Assembly (NCBI GenBank): GCA_020631735.1
Contig: CM036231.1
Span: 2,941,831 to 3,005,830, forward strand
Reading direction: 5' to 3'
DNA: 64,000 bases
Origin: Saccharum officinarum
Taxonomy: Eukaryota; Streptophyta; Magnoliopsida; Poales; Poaceae
Shown here piece by piece: positions 43,683-55,376 of the stretch (positions within the stretch are counted from its first letter, which is position 1; each line of letters begins with the position of its first letter). The notes under the pieces were generated by a model. That model did no database searches. It was not told where the DNA came from and saw nothing but the letters and a program-made list of their open reading frames with translations. A program made the position numbers and the translations under genes.

Positions 43683-46600
43683 AAAAATATCTTTCTATTA
43701 GATTTAATATGCATGCATGATCTAACTTTCCTAACATGATCTGAAGTGTTTTATAACATGGACATGCACACACACGTGCATAGCAGTGGGACGACGCATG
43801 CTTCACACATGTGTAGCCTTATTCATTTTATTTTATTTTATATAACACGATCATTTGTAGTTAAAACTAATATATAGTTCTTTGTATTTATCCTATTATA
43901 ATTCTATTTTTAGAATGTTGTAGGGCTATTTCGTGGTAGGCGTACAATATAACTTTTATAACCTGGCAAACTGATATGTATCATCACATAATGACATGTA
44001 CGTGACACTTGGACTGGTTACACATATGTAACACTTTTTAGTAACTGGTGATAGATCCAATAATTCAATTTTAGCAACACGTAACATATTTTTATGAAAA
44101 TGACTTGTTCATATTTTTTCTTAGAAAAGTGTTAATTGCATGCACCAAACAAGAAAGATAGTCTTAGGGGGGGTATGCTGAGATTTTGGGATTCCTTTTC
44201 TATTTTATGACTATTAATTTATTATATTGCTCCATTTATTTTTGAAAAATCAAGGGCTATGATTCTTTTGAGATCTTACCTTCTGCAAGGTAATAGTTGT
44301 ACCATAGCAAAACCCTTACAGGAGTACCCCGGCTACTCGTGCACACTGATGGCGACTAATTATGCTGCTGAAGAGAGTTATGATTCATGTACAGCCATGC
44401 ATTCCATGACATGTGGAAGCTAGCTAGCTCTTTCAAAAGACACAAACCAAGCTCTTTTTCGAATTGAAAAGTTCAGAGCAAAAAATCGTTTCACCACTAG
44501 CATCGTAGGAACATGTCGAATTCCTGAGAGATTCTTTGCGTTCCAGACACGTCCTGTACCCTTGAACCTGGAACCTGTGTGGTGTACAGCTCTTTGCCTG
44601 TTGTTGTCTGTGTTGTTGGTTGTTGTTGAAGTTTGTTTGCTCTGGTCTCTGGACGATTAAGAGATGCTTGTCGCGTGGCTGCTCCAGGGACAGTGACACA
44701 GCGTCATGGGAAAAAACGCCGGGAAACTCTCAAAAATACTGCTAAATCTGATTGATGATGTGTCCATCTGTTGACTAACTACCCCTGTGCTCCATCCTCC
44801 ATCGCTGTTCACTGCCCGTGATGAGGCCGACGCCAATGCAAGCCGCCGGAATGTGCAGTTAAAACTCAAAGGAGGGACAGAATTTCTCGCCTTCACTGAG
44901 CTACCGGCAATATTCAAGACTCAGCTGCTCACATTCCTTCTCATCAAGTACTAACAAAGGGACAGAAATTCCAAAGCCTGCAATGATCGGCGCCGGAAGG
45001 AAAGATTTCTCTTGTAGACTAAAATTCTTTTAAGATGCAGATGGAGGAGTTGTTGAGGACTTGAGGCTGACTTTTCTGATGAAGAACGGGAACTACTGGC
45101 CCTGGAACTGGGAAAGCGGCCTGATGCTTTGGTCTCTTGTGTAATTCTAACTAACAATGCCAATTGTGCTCTGCGTGCACAAAAGAACAAGCACACACAT
45201 AGTAAACTAATCATGCATCTAGAACATTCTGCATACAAATCCAAACGTAGATCATAGTATCATTTCAAATAACTAAGGCATCAACCCATGCTTCCGCACG
45301 AATCTAAAAGTTTATGCTTAATACATAGTACAATTAAAAAAATAGTTACCCTTGTCTCTCTCTCTTTTTTCAGTTTCTAACACAACATACATATAGAAAC
45401 TCAATCCTTGTACGGTCGTGATAAATTTATTACTTTCTTTGTATGATTTTCTGCTTCTATATTCATTGTTTTCCAGCTCTGTCGGGCACCTCTATGTGTC
45501 TTTAATATGCATTTATTTGAATTTTGTAAAGTTATGGTAAAGGGACTAAAGGAGGGTGTTTTTTTACATAAGCCTAAAGTTTGAATACTCACTCTATCCC
45601 TCGATAAATACAATTATAGAATTTGTTATAAGGAAATGACATATGTGTCCCTATAGAAAAGGTGTTCAATCACGCAATAATTGCACTTTAGAAGTGGAAA
45701 AATAACCTAAGTCTCAAGAGATAGAAATGCGCTTATAGTAGGATAAATTTTAAACCAATACAAGTACAATTATCATAGAACAGAGGCAACACATAGGGGG
45801 CGTTTGGTTGCCCGCATCTGCCCCATCCAGGCTCCGCTGGTGCGAGCTGCACGTGATTGGTTCCCTGGACGAGGTAGCCAGCCACACTGACGCGGTGCAC
45901 AGGTAGCCATTGGGCCCAGCTCTTCTTGTGCGTAGATTTTCTACGTTCCTCTCTCTCCAGCCTGGCCCAGTCGGTGCGAGAGGACGAGCGCCAACACATA
46001 GGCAAAAAGTGAACGTGGCACCTGCTAAATCAGGTAACCAAACACAAGATCTGTTAGGCCAAGATAACACAAGACAACTAACCAAACAATGGTCTGTTGC
46101 ACATCTCCAGCCTGGCTCCCATGGACCTACATGCCTGGGGCGAGCCAGGCTCTATCGAGAAAGCAACAAAGCGGCCATAGTCCTACCCGCTTGGCTTAAC
46201 CCACACCTGGATGGAATTAATATAATCTTCAAACTAACACCTGGATGGAATTAATATAATCTTCAAACTAAACGCTGCACGTCTGATGGTGCCCTAGTGT
46301 AATCTAGGGTTTTCCATGAAGGGGGAAAAAGCACCATCCATTACGATGACAAGCTCTAGTCACACATGGACATTGGGGGTCCACGGTATACTTCTTCCCC
46401 GGGGTGGAAAGCTGTCGTTGCGGCTGGCTGCCGGCGGAGAAAGCTGACGATGGAAGTCCAGACTGGCTGAGGACCGGCTTTGCGTTGGCGGCTTCAGGAG
46501 TTCCGCGGCTTCAGGGAGACACGGAGGGACAGATCCTGCTACAACTATTTTTAATAGTACGATCTTTAGGCTGTAATGTAGTGAGGTTTACTACTCCTAT

Positions 46601-47047
46601 TGCTGTACTAGTATACTTTCATTATTTCAAGAAGGGAAAAAAAAAGCTAGTGGTCGGCATGATGCATCATGCCCGTTCTACGACCTAGCTTGGCCCTCGT
46701 ACTTTCCACGCTGCTCGGATTCCAGTGGAATTATGGAAATACTCATATACTCCTATACTAATCAAACAACACAAAAGCATGCAGCAAACTAAAGCAAGCA
46801 TACTCAACTGATCAAATCTCACACGTCTAGAGCCACTATAAGAACAATCCAAATAGTACCATATATATCCTTTTCTCGAACCATCGAAGGAATGTCTAAT
46901 AAGCACAGTTCGGCGTGCCTGTTAGCGCTGGAACTACTCATGCATACGTACTCAGATAATTTTGTTTTTCTGATTTGATGGGGCCAGCCGGGTGCGATCT
47001 CATATACAAGTAAGCATATATACCAATTAGCCGTACAAATAGTGCCG
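43682..47047. other. Intergenic, gene-poor; no gene supported
   Basis: Short open stretches exist (for example 44433-44917 on the minus strand and 44790-44955 on the plus strand) without a domain I recognise. From 45797 a GGGGGCGTTTGGTT end, followed by a GC-richer block to about 46200, looks like half of a MITE, but I find no matching second end. A perfect 34-bp tandem duplication lies at 46203-46270. Confidence 0.4.
46203..46270. repeat. Perfect 34-bp tandem duplication
   Basis: Two adjacent copies beginning ACACCTGGATGGAATTAATA at 46203 and 46237. Confidence 0.95.
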
Positions 47048-47391
47048 GCTGTGTTGGTTTCTCTCTTGCAAAAGTTCAGTCCTGTCACATCGAATCTTGG
47101 ATACCAATTAGGATATCAAATATAGGCTAGTTACAAAACTAATTACACAGATTGAGGTTAATTTGCGAGACGAATCTATTAAGTCTAATTAGTCCATGAT
47201 TTGACAATGTGGTGCTACAGTAAATATTTTACTAATTATGGATTAATTAGGCTTAGTAGATTCATCTCGCTAATTAGTCTACTATCCTGTGCAATTAGTT
47301 TTATAATTAACTCATGTTTAGTCCTCCTAGTTAGCATCTGAACGTCCGATGTGATACGACTAAACTTTAGCCCCTGGATCCATACACATAG
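47048..47391. mobile_element. Tourist-like MITE
   Basis: The ends resemble each other in inverted orientation (GTGTTGGTTT...AGTTCAGTCCTGTCACATCG on the left; reverse complement of the right GGATCCAGGGGCTAAAGTTT then TAGTCGTATCACATCG). The interior carries GCGAGACGAATCTATTAAG and its inverted partner, the signature of a widespread grass MITE group. Exact termini are uncertain. Confidence 0.65.
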
Positions 47392-48804
47392 CACCAAAAA
47401 TGCGCAAAAATCAGCATAGCACCGAAAGCATAGGAGGCATGCTCACCACCCTACTGTACCATATACATGCATCTAGCTAGAGTCATATAGAGGAGTGTAA
47501 TTAATTATTACTTAGCTTCTAATAAATGGCAAACCATATATAAAGTAAGAAAGAGATTGCCGATCTTCTAACGGCTCGATGGTTTTTGCGGCTGATAAGC
47601 TGACTGATACTGTTTTGTTGTGAGAGAAAAATATTATACCATGGCTGATAAGCCGGGCTGATAAGTTCAAGCGAACAGGGCATAGGTCAGACGACTGGAC
47701 GAGGTTGCATTCTAAGTGGCAAACCATATCTGCAGTACGAAAGAGAATGCTGATCTAAGTATATAGGAACAAAACAATTAGGCCCGGTAAACTGAAATGA
47801 AATGTGTACTTAGCTTGTTGTCTGTATGGGAGAGATATTCCGATCAGGAAGATCCATCGATATGGGTCAAAGAACAGGAGACAATTTCCTCAATTTTCAA
47901 GAGCTGACATCTACTCTGAGTATCCGTTATCAAGGTAGATAGCAACAGCAACCATTTTATCAGGGGTGCATAGCAGGTGGATCGATTGGCGCACACTGCA
48001 AGAGGGGTTTGAGTTGTTGCAGGCTGGCAATAAAGAGATTTGACGTGATCTCCTAACGGGCCAAGTGAACTGAACTATCTTGCGTCTGGTTTATCTGTCT
48101 GCTCATCATTTTCGTACGTACGTGCAAAAGACGATGCTACACTGCTTCTTTACAAAAGCTCCAAAACAGACGGGCAGGCCAAATTAAAACGCAGAGAATG
48201 AAGCACGTATGTCATACAATTACCCACAGTGCAAAGCAATGCTTCTTCTATGATGCATGCTCTCATCATCTTATCTGTCTAACACCACTGTACTTGTTGT
48301 GACGGTAGCAGATGGATAGGAACGGGAACACCGGCGCACAATGCAGAGTAAATTTAATTAATCGTCGTTTTCTGCGGCTTAGGTAAGACTAAACAGATCG
48401 ATAATTACATTTGTGTTGATTATTAGTAGCTCGCTTGAATGCTCATCACAACCTGAAACATATACTAGGTCAAGCTCAGGCTACAGACCAAAAAGTTTGG
48501 CAGCTACGATCCATGTACCGACGTCCGACGACGATTGGTGCTCAAATACGTAAGCGTTATTCATCTCAATTGGTCTTCGGAAAGGTACCAAGCTGCAAAT
48601 AGAAATGATCAATATAATTGCCTAGACATTAATGTAGCCATAGCCACCAAAACCCGATGGCACAAAGGAATTAAAAAAAAGGATAAATAAGAAACAAATT
48701 CTCTATGATAGCAACATATCTTATTAAGACCGGGAAGTTTTTCCCCTCAAAAACGGTTAGACTTCTAGAGAATCTTTTGCAATGTAGCGTGAATTAATCT
48801 TTTA
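47392..48804. other. Intergenic; a fragment of a foldback MITE and a flanking imperfect direct repeat
   Basis: At about 47573-47681 a segment with GGCTGATAAGC words ending GTTCAAGCGAACAGGGC resembles one end of a common grass TIR element. It lies between two imperfect ~45-bp direct repeats, GGCAAACCATAT..., at about 47526-47570 and 47717-47758. The rest shows nothing recognisable. Confidence 0.4.
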
Positions 48805-49052
48805 CTCCCTCCGTCAAAAAAAATACGTGGAGTTGGTGCCGATCAAAGTAGTTTAAGTTTGATCAAGTTTATAATGAATAATATTAACATTTATGTCTTC
48901 AATAGAATTTACTATGAAAATATATTCCATAATTCCAATGATATTTATTTTGTATCGTGAATGTTAATAGTTATATATATATATATAGTCAAAGTTCAAA
49001 CTATTTGACTCCTCAAAAAACAATAGTTTCATTCTTTTATGGATGGAGGGAG
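48805..49052. mobile_element. Stowaway MITE (248 bp)
   Basis: The ends are CTCCCTCCGTC and (reverse complement) CTCCCTCCATC, with TA on both sides (48803-48804, 49053-49054). AT-rich, with a short TA run. Confidence 0.88.
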
Positions 49053-49133
49053 TACTCTATTCCCAAAATGAAGTGAAAGCTGATAATGCAAGAAAAAATG
49101 GCTTCTCCAGTCCTGGCTGAATAATAAATGCTA

Positions 49134-49422
49134 CTCCCTCTATACTATATTGTAAGTCATTTTTGTTTTTCTAGGTAATACCTTTTATTATACATCTAGA
49201 AATACGCTATGCCTAGATATACGATAAAAACCAAGTAATAAATAAATAGTCGGCTAGGGTGCTGCTATAGGGCTATAGCTGTTTTAGATAGTATAGAGTC
49301 GTTATTTGTATTTAAGTTCAATTTAGTTGTTTTAGCCCGCTATACCCAGGTCTTGCCGCTAAATGTCCATAGCAAGCTATTTATTACACTGGTAAATGAT
49401 TTACAATTTAGAACTGAGGGAA
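49134..49422. mobile_element. Stowaway-like MITE (289 bp)
   Basis: The ends CTCCCTCTATACTATATTGTAAGTCATT and (reverse complement) TTCCCTCAGTTCTAAATTGTAAATCATT are imperfect inverted repeats flanked by TA. The middle contains GGGCTATAGCTGTTTTAGATAG and an inverted-like partner, probably a second small insertion. Confidence 0.75.
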
Positions 49423-49547
49423 TATTTATTATAGAGATACTTTTATATTATATATATGAATAATTAATAAAAATAAATATATTTTGGAAAAGAAAACATC
49501 TCAATTCTGCGCGTTTGGACTGGGCCTGAGAGAATCCCACACTGCTA

Positions 49548-49769
49548 CTAGTTTGCAAAAAATTTGCAAAATTTTTCAGATTCCCCGTTACATCGGGACG
49601 AAATGAAGCAAAATATAGATAAAAATAAAACTAATTACATAGTTTAGACGAAATTCACGAGACGAATCTTTTAAGCTTAGTTAGTCCATAATTGGATAAT
49701 ATTTGTCAAATAACAACGAAATTGCTACAGTAGCGTTTCCCAAAATTTTTCGGGAACTAAACAGGCTCT
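49548..49769. mobile_element. Sorghum-type MITE upstream of the PPR gene
   Basis: It spans CTAGTTTGCAAAAAATTTGC...to GGGAACTAAACAGGCTCTA. The right end matches the GGAACTAAACA(A/G)GGC end of a MITE family I recall as very abundant in sorghum; the interior has CACGAGACGAATCTTTTAAG and TGCTACAGTAGCG. The left terminus is imperfect. It ends 26 bp before the PPR start codon. Confidence 0.7.
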
Positions 49770-49795
49770 AAACCGATGGGGCCAAAAGGGCCAAA

Positions 49796-51880
49796 ATGCA
49801 GAAAGGGCAACCCAATTATGCATATACCCAGCCCACGCACTGTTTGTCTCTGCCACAGCCAACCACCGACGCCGACGAGCGCGGCGTCCAAAACCTGGCG
49901 CGTGCACTCTCCGCCGGCGATCTCCTACGTCTCCTCCCCTCATGCGGCACCCTCCCCTCCCTCCGCGTCCTCCACGCGCTCCTCCTCACACACCCGCAGG
50001 GCCTCCTCCTTTGCAGCCTCCGCGCAAGGACCAAGCTGCTCAGCTGCTATGCGGCACTGGGCGACCTCACCTCCGCGCGGATGGTGTTCGACGGGACCCC
50101 ACGCCCGGACGCGTACACCTACGGGGTCATGCTCCGGTGTCTAGTCCAAACGGAGCGCCACGCAGAAGCTGTCGCGCTGCACCAGGACATGCGGCGGCGG
50201 CGCCCCTGCCCCGAGGCGCAGGACGACTTCGTGCTGTCGCTCGCGCTCAAGGCCTGCATCAGGTCCACGGAGTACGGGTACGGTAGGAGGCTGCACTGCG
50301 ACGCCGTCAAAGCCGGCGGCGCGGACGGCTTCGTGTTGAACAGCTTGGTTGACATGTACGCAAAAGCCGGGGACTTGGAGTGCGCCCGGAAGGTGTTCGA
50401 GAGAATTCCCGGCCGAAATGTGGTGTCGTGGACCTCGATGCTCAGCGGGTGCGTCCAGAATGGTTTTGCTGCAGACGGACTCCTTCTGTTCAACAAGATG
50501 AGGCAGGACAATGTGCATCCGAGTGAGTACACCATAGCAACCGTTATCACAGCTTGTTCTGCACTCATTGGTCTGCACCAAGGGAGGTGGATGCATGGAT
50601 CAGTGATCAAACAAGGCTTAATGTCTAACTCATTTATCAGTGCAGCCTTGCTGGATATGTATGTCAAGTGTGGGGAGCTAGAGGATGCTCAGTGTGTGTT
50701 TGATGAGCTCAGCTACATTGACCTTGTTCTTTGGACGACGATGATTGTGGGGTACACACAGAATGGGAACCCTCTTGATGCATTACGACTGTTTCTTGAC
50801 AAGAAGTTTGCAAACATTGTTCCGAATTCAGTTACCACAGCAACTGTTCTTTCAGCTTCTGCTCAATTACGTGACTTGTCAATAGGAAGGTCTATTCATG
50901 GAATAGCTGTTAAGTTAGGTCTGGTTGAGTATAATGTGGTGGTGAATGCGTTAGTTGACATGTACGCGAAGTGTCAAGCTGTGTCAGAGGCCAACAGCAT
51001 ATTTGGAAGAATTTCAAACAAGGATGTTGTCGCATGGAATTCAATGATATCAGGTTATGCTGAGAATAGCATGGCCAATGATGCTCTGATGCTCTTCAAA
51101 CAAATGAGACTGCAGGGCTCTTCACCTGATGCCATCTCTGTGGTGAATGCCCTGTCAGCTTCTGTTTGTCTGGGTGATCTACTTATTGGTAAATCCTTCC
51201 ATGGTTATGCTGTTAAACATGCATTTCTGTCCAATATTTATGTCAGCACTGCTCTGCTGAATCTGTACAACAAGTGTGGCAATCTCCCATCTGCTCGTAG
51301 GGTATTCGATGAGATGAATGACCGTAATTCTGTAACTTGGTGTGCTATGATTGGTGGTTATGGAATGCAAGGCGATTCTGCAGGTTCCATTGATCTTTTT
51401 GGTGAAATGCTGAAAGATGGTGTCCACCCAAATGATGTAGCATTCACAAGCATCTTATCCACTTGCAGTCATACTGGGATGGTTACTGCAGGGAAGAGGT
51501 ATTTTGATAGCATGGCACAACATTTCAACATCACACCTTCCATGAAACATTATGCTTGTATGGTCGATGTGCTAGCCCGTGCAGGAAATCTAAAGGAGGC
51601 ATTGGAGTTTATAGATAATATGCCAATGCAAGCAGACACTAATGTCTGGGGAGCTTTTCTCCATGGATGCGAGCTCCATTCAAGGTTACAGTTTGGAGAA
51701 GAAGCTATCAAGAGGATGATGGTGCTTCATCCTGAAAGACCAGATTTATATGTGCTGATATCAAACCTGTATACCTCGAATGGAATGTGGGACAAATCTC
51801 TAGCTATCCGGAGATGGATGCAGGAAAAAGGATTAGTCAAGTTACCTGGGCGCAGCTTCGTTGGTCGTGAAAATGGATGA
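49796..51880 (+). CDS. PLS-class PPR protein, E subgroup, organelle RNA factor
   Basis: This is a single-exon 694-residue protein. From about residue 75 to 600 it is a chain of PPR units of alternating P, L and S type (for example VLNSLVDMYAKAGDLECARK, VVSWTSMLSGCVQNGFAADG, NVVVNALVDMYAKCQAVSEA, VTWCAMIGGYGMQGDSAGSI). It ends with E motifs (DTNVWGAFLHGCELHSRLQF ... YVLISNLYTSNGMWDKSLAI ... GLVKLPGRSFVG) and no DYW domain. Such proteins bind organellar RNA and usually act in C-to-U editing by recruiting a DYW deaminase in trans. From memory the architecture is like the Arabidopsis At2g03380 type; orthology is unproven. The first in-frame Met follows the upstream MITE by 26 bp, so the true start or 5' UTR may be altered; the N-terminus is not an obvious targeting peptide. 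It converges on the DYW gene at 52790-55297. Confidence 0.93.
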   Translation: MQKGQPNYAYTQPTHCLSLPQPTTDADERGVQNLARALSAGDLLRLLPSCGTLPSLRVLHALLLTHPQGLLLCSLRARTKLLSCYAALGDLTSARMVFDGTPRPDAYTYGVMLRCLVQTERHAEAVALHQDMRRRRPCPEAQDDFVLSLALKACIRSTEYGYGRRLHCDAVKAGGADGFVLNSLVDMYAKAGDLECARKVFERIPGRNVVSWTSMLSGCVQNGFAADGLLLFNKMRQDNVHPSEYTIATVITACSALIGLHQGRWMHGSVIKQGLMSNSFISAALLDMYVKCGELEDAQCVFDELSYIDLVLWTTMIVGYTQNGNPLDALRLFLDKKFANIVPNSVTTATVLSASAQLRDLSIGRSIHGIAVKLGLVEYNVVVNALVDMYAKCQAVSEANSIFGRISNKDVVAWNSMISGYAENSMANDALMLFKQMRLQGSSPDAISVVNALSASVCLGDLLIGKSFHGYAVKHAFLSNIYVSTALLNLYNKCGNLPSARRVFDEMNDRNSVTWCAMIGGYGMQGDSAGSIDLFGEMLKDGVHPNDVAFTSILSTCSHTGMVTAGKRYFDSMAQHFNITPSMKHYACMVDVLARAGNLKEALEFIDNMPMQADTNVWGAFLHGCELHSRLQFGEEAIKRMMVLHPERPDLYVLISNLYTSNGMWDKSLAIRRWMQEKGLVKLPGRSFVGRENG

Positions 51881-52789
51881 CTGAACAGAACAGAAATGTT
51901 TCTGCTTTTCACATCGTATGGCAGTAGAAACAAGATGTGTAGAATTTTTAATGTGCCAGTTTGTTACGGTAGTAAAAAGTGAAAGCAGCCAAGGAGGCCG
52001 AATGAGATTAAGATAGAAGTAGTAAGGCTATCTCTGGAATTTTATATCCAGTTGCAGCAATCAGATTGTTCACTCTTCTTAGCATGATTCTTAAGGAGGC
52101 GCAGCAAACAGATAAGCTATGATAAATGCTTCCAATTGCCACAGCATTTCAGTCTTCATCGTGCAACATTGTTTATGGTGAAGTGACTGAAGTCGTGGTG
52201 AACTGGAATGTGCTAGACTTGTTTAACTTGAGCTGGCCACAATCACAATTCACAAGGCAACGGCCATATCAAAATTTCAGTACTTAATGCTAATGATGTA
52301 TCGTTCTTGGCATATCACAATTCACAAGGCAACGGCCTTGGCATCAAAGAAAACAACTGATAAAGTTTGCCTTAGCTTCTAGTGATTCTAGGTAGTCTGT
52401 ACAGCACTACAGCTCCTTCTGTTATCTTGTTTGCCAAAACTATGTATCGTTCTGTACTTGACATCTTTGGCCAATTGACGATTCAATCTACAATATGCTG
52501 TGTTTTATTGCTTCAGCACGATGTCTTTGTTGGCAGCATCGACATTTCGACCATAGATCGGTATAACGTTCTATGATCCAGTGAAATTGTAGCTTGAATT
52601 ACTAAAAACTGTCCCTGCAGAGGAAGTCCAAAATTGACTGTTGGTTATCAGTAAGTTCTGGCAGCTCCCGGCAGCTAAATGGAAATGACGCCCTGTTCTT
52701 AAGATTCAACCGTTGAGCACGATGAGATGTGCTTCATGGACAATTAGTTTTTTTAAAAAAAATTAAAGAATCTAGTTATCTGTTGTGAA
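51881..52789. other. Intergenic between convergent PPR genes (both 3' ends)
   Basis: No ORF is supported. A 23-bp direct repeat (ATCACAATTCACAAGGCAAC...) occurs near 52241 and 52315. It presumably contains both 3' UTRs. Confidence 0.5.
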
Positions 52790-55297
52790 TCACCAGTAAT
52801 CACCACAGGAGCAAACCCCGTCTCTGAAATGGTGAAACCTCGATGCATCCCTAACTACAATCAACCTCTGTGTCACTTTGGACATGAACTTGGTAGCGTT
52901 ATGGCAGTCCAGGCACACCCTAAGGTTCTTGATGATCCTGATCTCTGTCCCCGGCTCTGTACTGAGGAGCCCAAAGGCGATGGCCAACTTCTCGCTATGC
53001 ACCTTCACCATGTGCTCCTTCTCTTCCTCCTCAACATCGTACAATGCAGCCTCTGTCACAGGTTGGTACCCAGCTTCGATCATCTTAGCGGTTAACTTCT
53101 CTAAGTATGAGTAGATGGCCTCTGACTCTGGGTGAAAACGGTCACCAGCCATGAAGACATGAGGCTTGTCGCCTATCTCGATGAGAGTACACCCTGGTGT
53201 TTTCACTAGCTTCCTGTTCTTGGCCTCTTGCCTCACCACAGCTGCTTCAGAGTAATGCTTCTTGGATGTGTACAGATTAGATAGAAGCACGTAGTAGCCC
53301 GCATTCTCTGAGTCTAGTTCGAACAACTTCTGGGAAGCCAATTTTGCTAGGTCACTATTCTTATGGACCATGCAAGCGCTAAGCAGCGCTCCCCACACGC
53401 CAGGTCCAATAGCACTTTGAGGGAATTCAGAGATGAGATCCAAAGCTTCATTCAACTTGCCTGCCCGGCCAAGGAGGTCCACCATACATGTGCAATGCTC
53501 AATACCTGGGCTGATTCTGTACTCATTAGTCATCACACGGAAAACTTTCTGCCCTTCGTCAACCAATCCTCCATGGCTGCATGCATAGAGGACTGACAGG
53601 AAGGTGGAGCTTGTCGGAAGAATGTGTGCATCCAGCATACCCTTGTAGAGCTTCAAAGCTTCAGCACCTTGGCCATGGAGGCCATATCCAGATATCATCG
53701 CATTCCAGGAGACCACATTCTTGTTATCCATTCTGTCAAAGATGCTCCGAGCTTCAGCAATGCTTCCACATTTCGCATACATGTCAATGAGCGCTGTCAT
53801 GACGTAGACATTGAGCTCAAGTTTCTCCTTGGAGATGATCCTGTGAACCCACTTCCCCAGAGACAAAGCTCCAAGGTGTGCACAGGCTGAAAGAGTGCTT
53901 GAAATGGTGGTGGGGTTCGGCTGCACATTGAGCTCCTGCATTAGCTGGAAAAGTGCAACTGCCATCTCCGTCAAGCCATTCTGGGCATACCCGGATATCA
54001 TTGCATTCCATGATTCCATGGTCTTCTCTGGCATTGCGTCAAATATGCTCCTTGCAGACTCCATATCGTTTAATCTGCAGTACAAAGTGGTCAGTGCTGT
54101 TGACACCAGAGCATCTGCATCCAACCTGGCCTTGACAACAAACGCATGTAAGCACCGAGCAAGCAGCTCATGCCCAAATGGACTGTACACCGGTATCACG
54201 GCAACTAACGTGCTTGAGTTTGGCCTCCAGCTTGAGGCCGCCAACTCTTTGAACAGCTCCACCGATGATTCAACCATGCCATTGACTGAGTAGCCTGAGA
54301 TCAAAGCATTGTAGGCAACCAAATCTGGATCTTCCATCCTATCAAAGAGACACCGTGCACAGTCCATGTCCCCACACTTGGAATACAGCGACACGAGCCC
54401 AGTCACAACATGCTCATGCTCTGCCAACCCGCACTTTACTCCATATCCATGGATGCACCTCCCCATTGCCATATGTGATGCCTCTGCTGCTGCCCGTAGG
54501 CTGGATGCAAGGGTGGTTGAGTCAGGTCGCACTCTCCCAGCCTCCACCATCCGCACGAACGTCTCCAGGGCCTCCGAGCCAGGCAGCGCAGCCAGCAGCG
54601 TGTTCCACAAGATAGTGTCGGGCGACGGCACCGCGTCGAACACCTTGCGTGCGTCGTCCACTCTGGACAGCTTGAAGTACAGCTTGGCCAGAGCCGACGC
54701 CACGAACGTGTCCGCCGCGTACCCCGCGGCCACGGAGAGCCCGTGAAGCGTGCGTGCGGCAGCGGCAGTGTCGTTGCCGCGGGAGGAACAGGAAGAGGAG
54801 AGCGATGTGGCGGCGAAGGCGAAGGAGAATGAGTCCGGCGACGGGAAGAGGAGGTGCGGGCGGAGGGACGGGAGGGAGCGGAGCAGCGCGTTGCGGAGGA
54901 ACCGGTCGGGGCGGGGGAAGGCGCGGAAGAGGCGGAGAAGGTGGCGGGGCGGGGCGCGGAGGGAGGCGTAGCGGAGCAGCAGCGCGGTGGCCGGGGCCGG
55001 GTCGAGCGCGTAGTGGCCGGAGGCGAGCGAGACTGCGAGGAGCTGGTCGAGGTGGCGGAGGGTGGAGGAGAGCGCGACGAGGCGGAGGTACGAGCGCCGG
55101 AGGCCGCCGCCGGGGTCGCCGGCGGGCGGAGGGAGGACGAGGCGGGGAGGAGGCATGTCGCTGGCCGTGGCCGCTGCCATGCCGTGCGGCGGGACGGCGC
55201 AGGTGACCGTAGCTGATCCTGTAGTTCGAACGGATATAGCGTGGCCGTTCGATCGTATATGGACAGCCGTGATGAACGCCAGATAACTGTTTGGCAA
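52790..55297 (-). CDS. PLS-class PPR protein with E and DYW domains, probable organelle C-to-U RNA editing factor
   Basis: This is a single-exon 835-residue frame. The N-terminus is Ala/Pro/Arg/Ser-rich and GC-rich; Met1 (55297) or Met40 (55180, MAAATASDMPPPRL) could start, and Met40 gives a more grass-like organelle targeting start. PPR units run from about residue 160 to 650, then E motifs (GVWGALLSACMVHKNSDLAK). The DYW deaminase domain has the zinc/catalytic HSE at 767-769 (HSEKLAIAFG), CLDCH at 795-799 and terminal CSCGDYW, all intact. DYW domains catalyse cytidine deamination in mitochondrial or plastid transcripts. From memory the C-terminal half resembles Arabidopsis At4g30700 (MEF29/DYW9); orthology is inferred. 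A foldback element lies 79 bp upstream of the first Met. GC content rises sharply toward the 5' end, a grass gene trait; long antisense ORFs there are shadows. Confidence 0.95.
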   Translation of the reverse strand: MPNSYLAFITAVHIRSNGHAISVRTTGSATVTCAVPPHGMAAATASDMPPPRLVLPPPAGDPGGGLRRSYLRLVALSSTLRHLDQLLAVSLASGHYALDPAPATALLLRYASLRAPPRHLLRLFRAFPRPDRFLRNALLRSLPSLRPHLLFPSPDSFSFAFAATSLSSSCSSRGNDTAAAARTLHGLSVAAGYAADTFVASALAKLYFKLSRVDDARKVFDAVPSPDTILWNTLLAALPGSEALETFVRMVEAGRVRPDSTTLASSLRAAAEASHMAMGRCIHGYGVKCGLAEHEHVVTGLVSLYSKCGDMDCARCLFDRMEDPDLVAYNALISGYSVNGMVESSVELFKELAASSWRPNSSTLVAVIPVYSPFGHELLARCLHAFVVKARLDADALVSTALTTLYCRLNDMESARSIFDAMPEKTMESWNAMISGYAQNGLTEMAVALFQLMQELNVQPNPTTISSTLSACAHLGALSLGKWVHRIISKEKLELNVYVMTALIDMYAKCGSIAEARSIFDRMDNKNVVSWNAMISGYGLHGQGAEALKLYKGMLDAHILPTSSTFLSVLYACSHGGLVDEGQKVFRVMTNEYRISPGIEHCTCMVDLLGRAGKLNEALDLISEFPQSAIGPGVWGALLSACMVHKNSDLAKLASQKLFELDSENAGYYVLLSNLYTSKKHYSEAAVVRQEAKNRKLVKTPGCTLIEIGDKPHVFMAGDRFHPESEAIYSYLEKLTAKMIEAGYQPVTEAALYDVEEEEKEHMVKVHSEKLAIAFGLLSTEPGTEIRIIKNLRVCLDCHNATKFMSKVTQRLIVVRDASRFHHFRDGVCSCGDYW

Positions 55298-55376
55298 GCC
55301 GAACGGTGTGTTATGGAGCGAGTTGGGCTTAATTTTTGGAGCGCTTTGGCTACTTGGGCCCGTAGTAGTGTGAGGT

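Noticed and set aside
43460..43806. ORFs with HTHTHIYIYIY repeats
   Set aside because: Produced by the CA/TA microsatellite at 43611-43680.
54754..55216. 150- and 120-codon plus-strand ORFs
   Set aside because: Antisense shadows of the GC-rich 5' end of the DYW PPR gene; Arg/Gly-rich without a domain.
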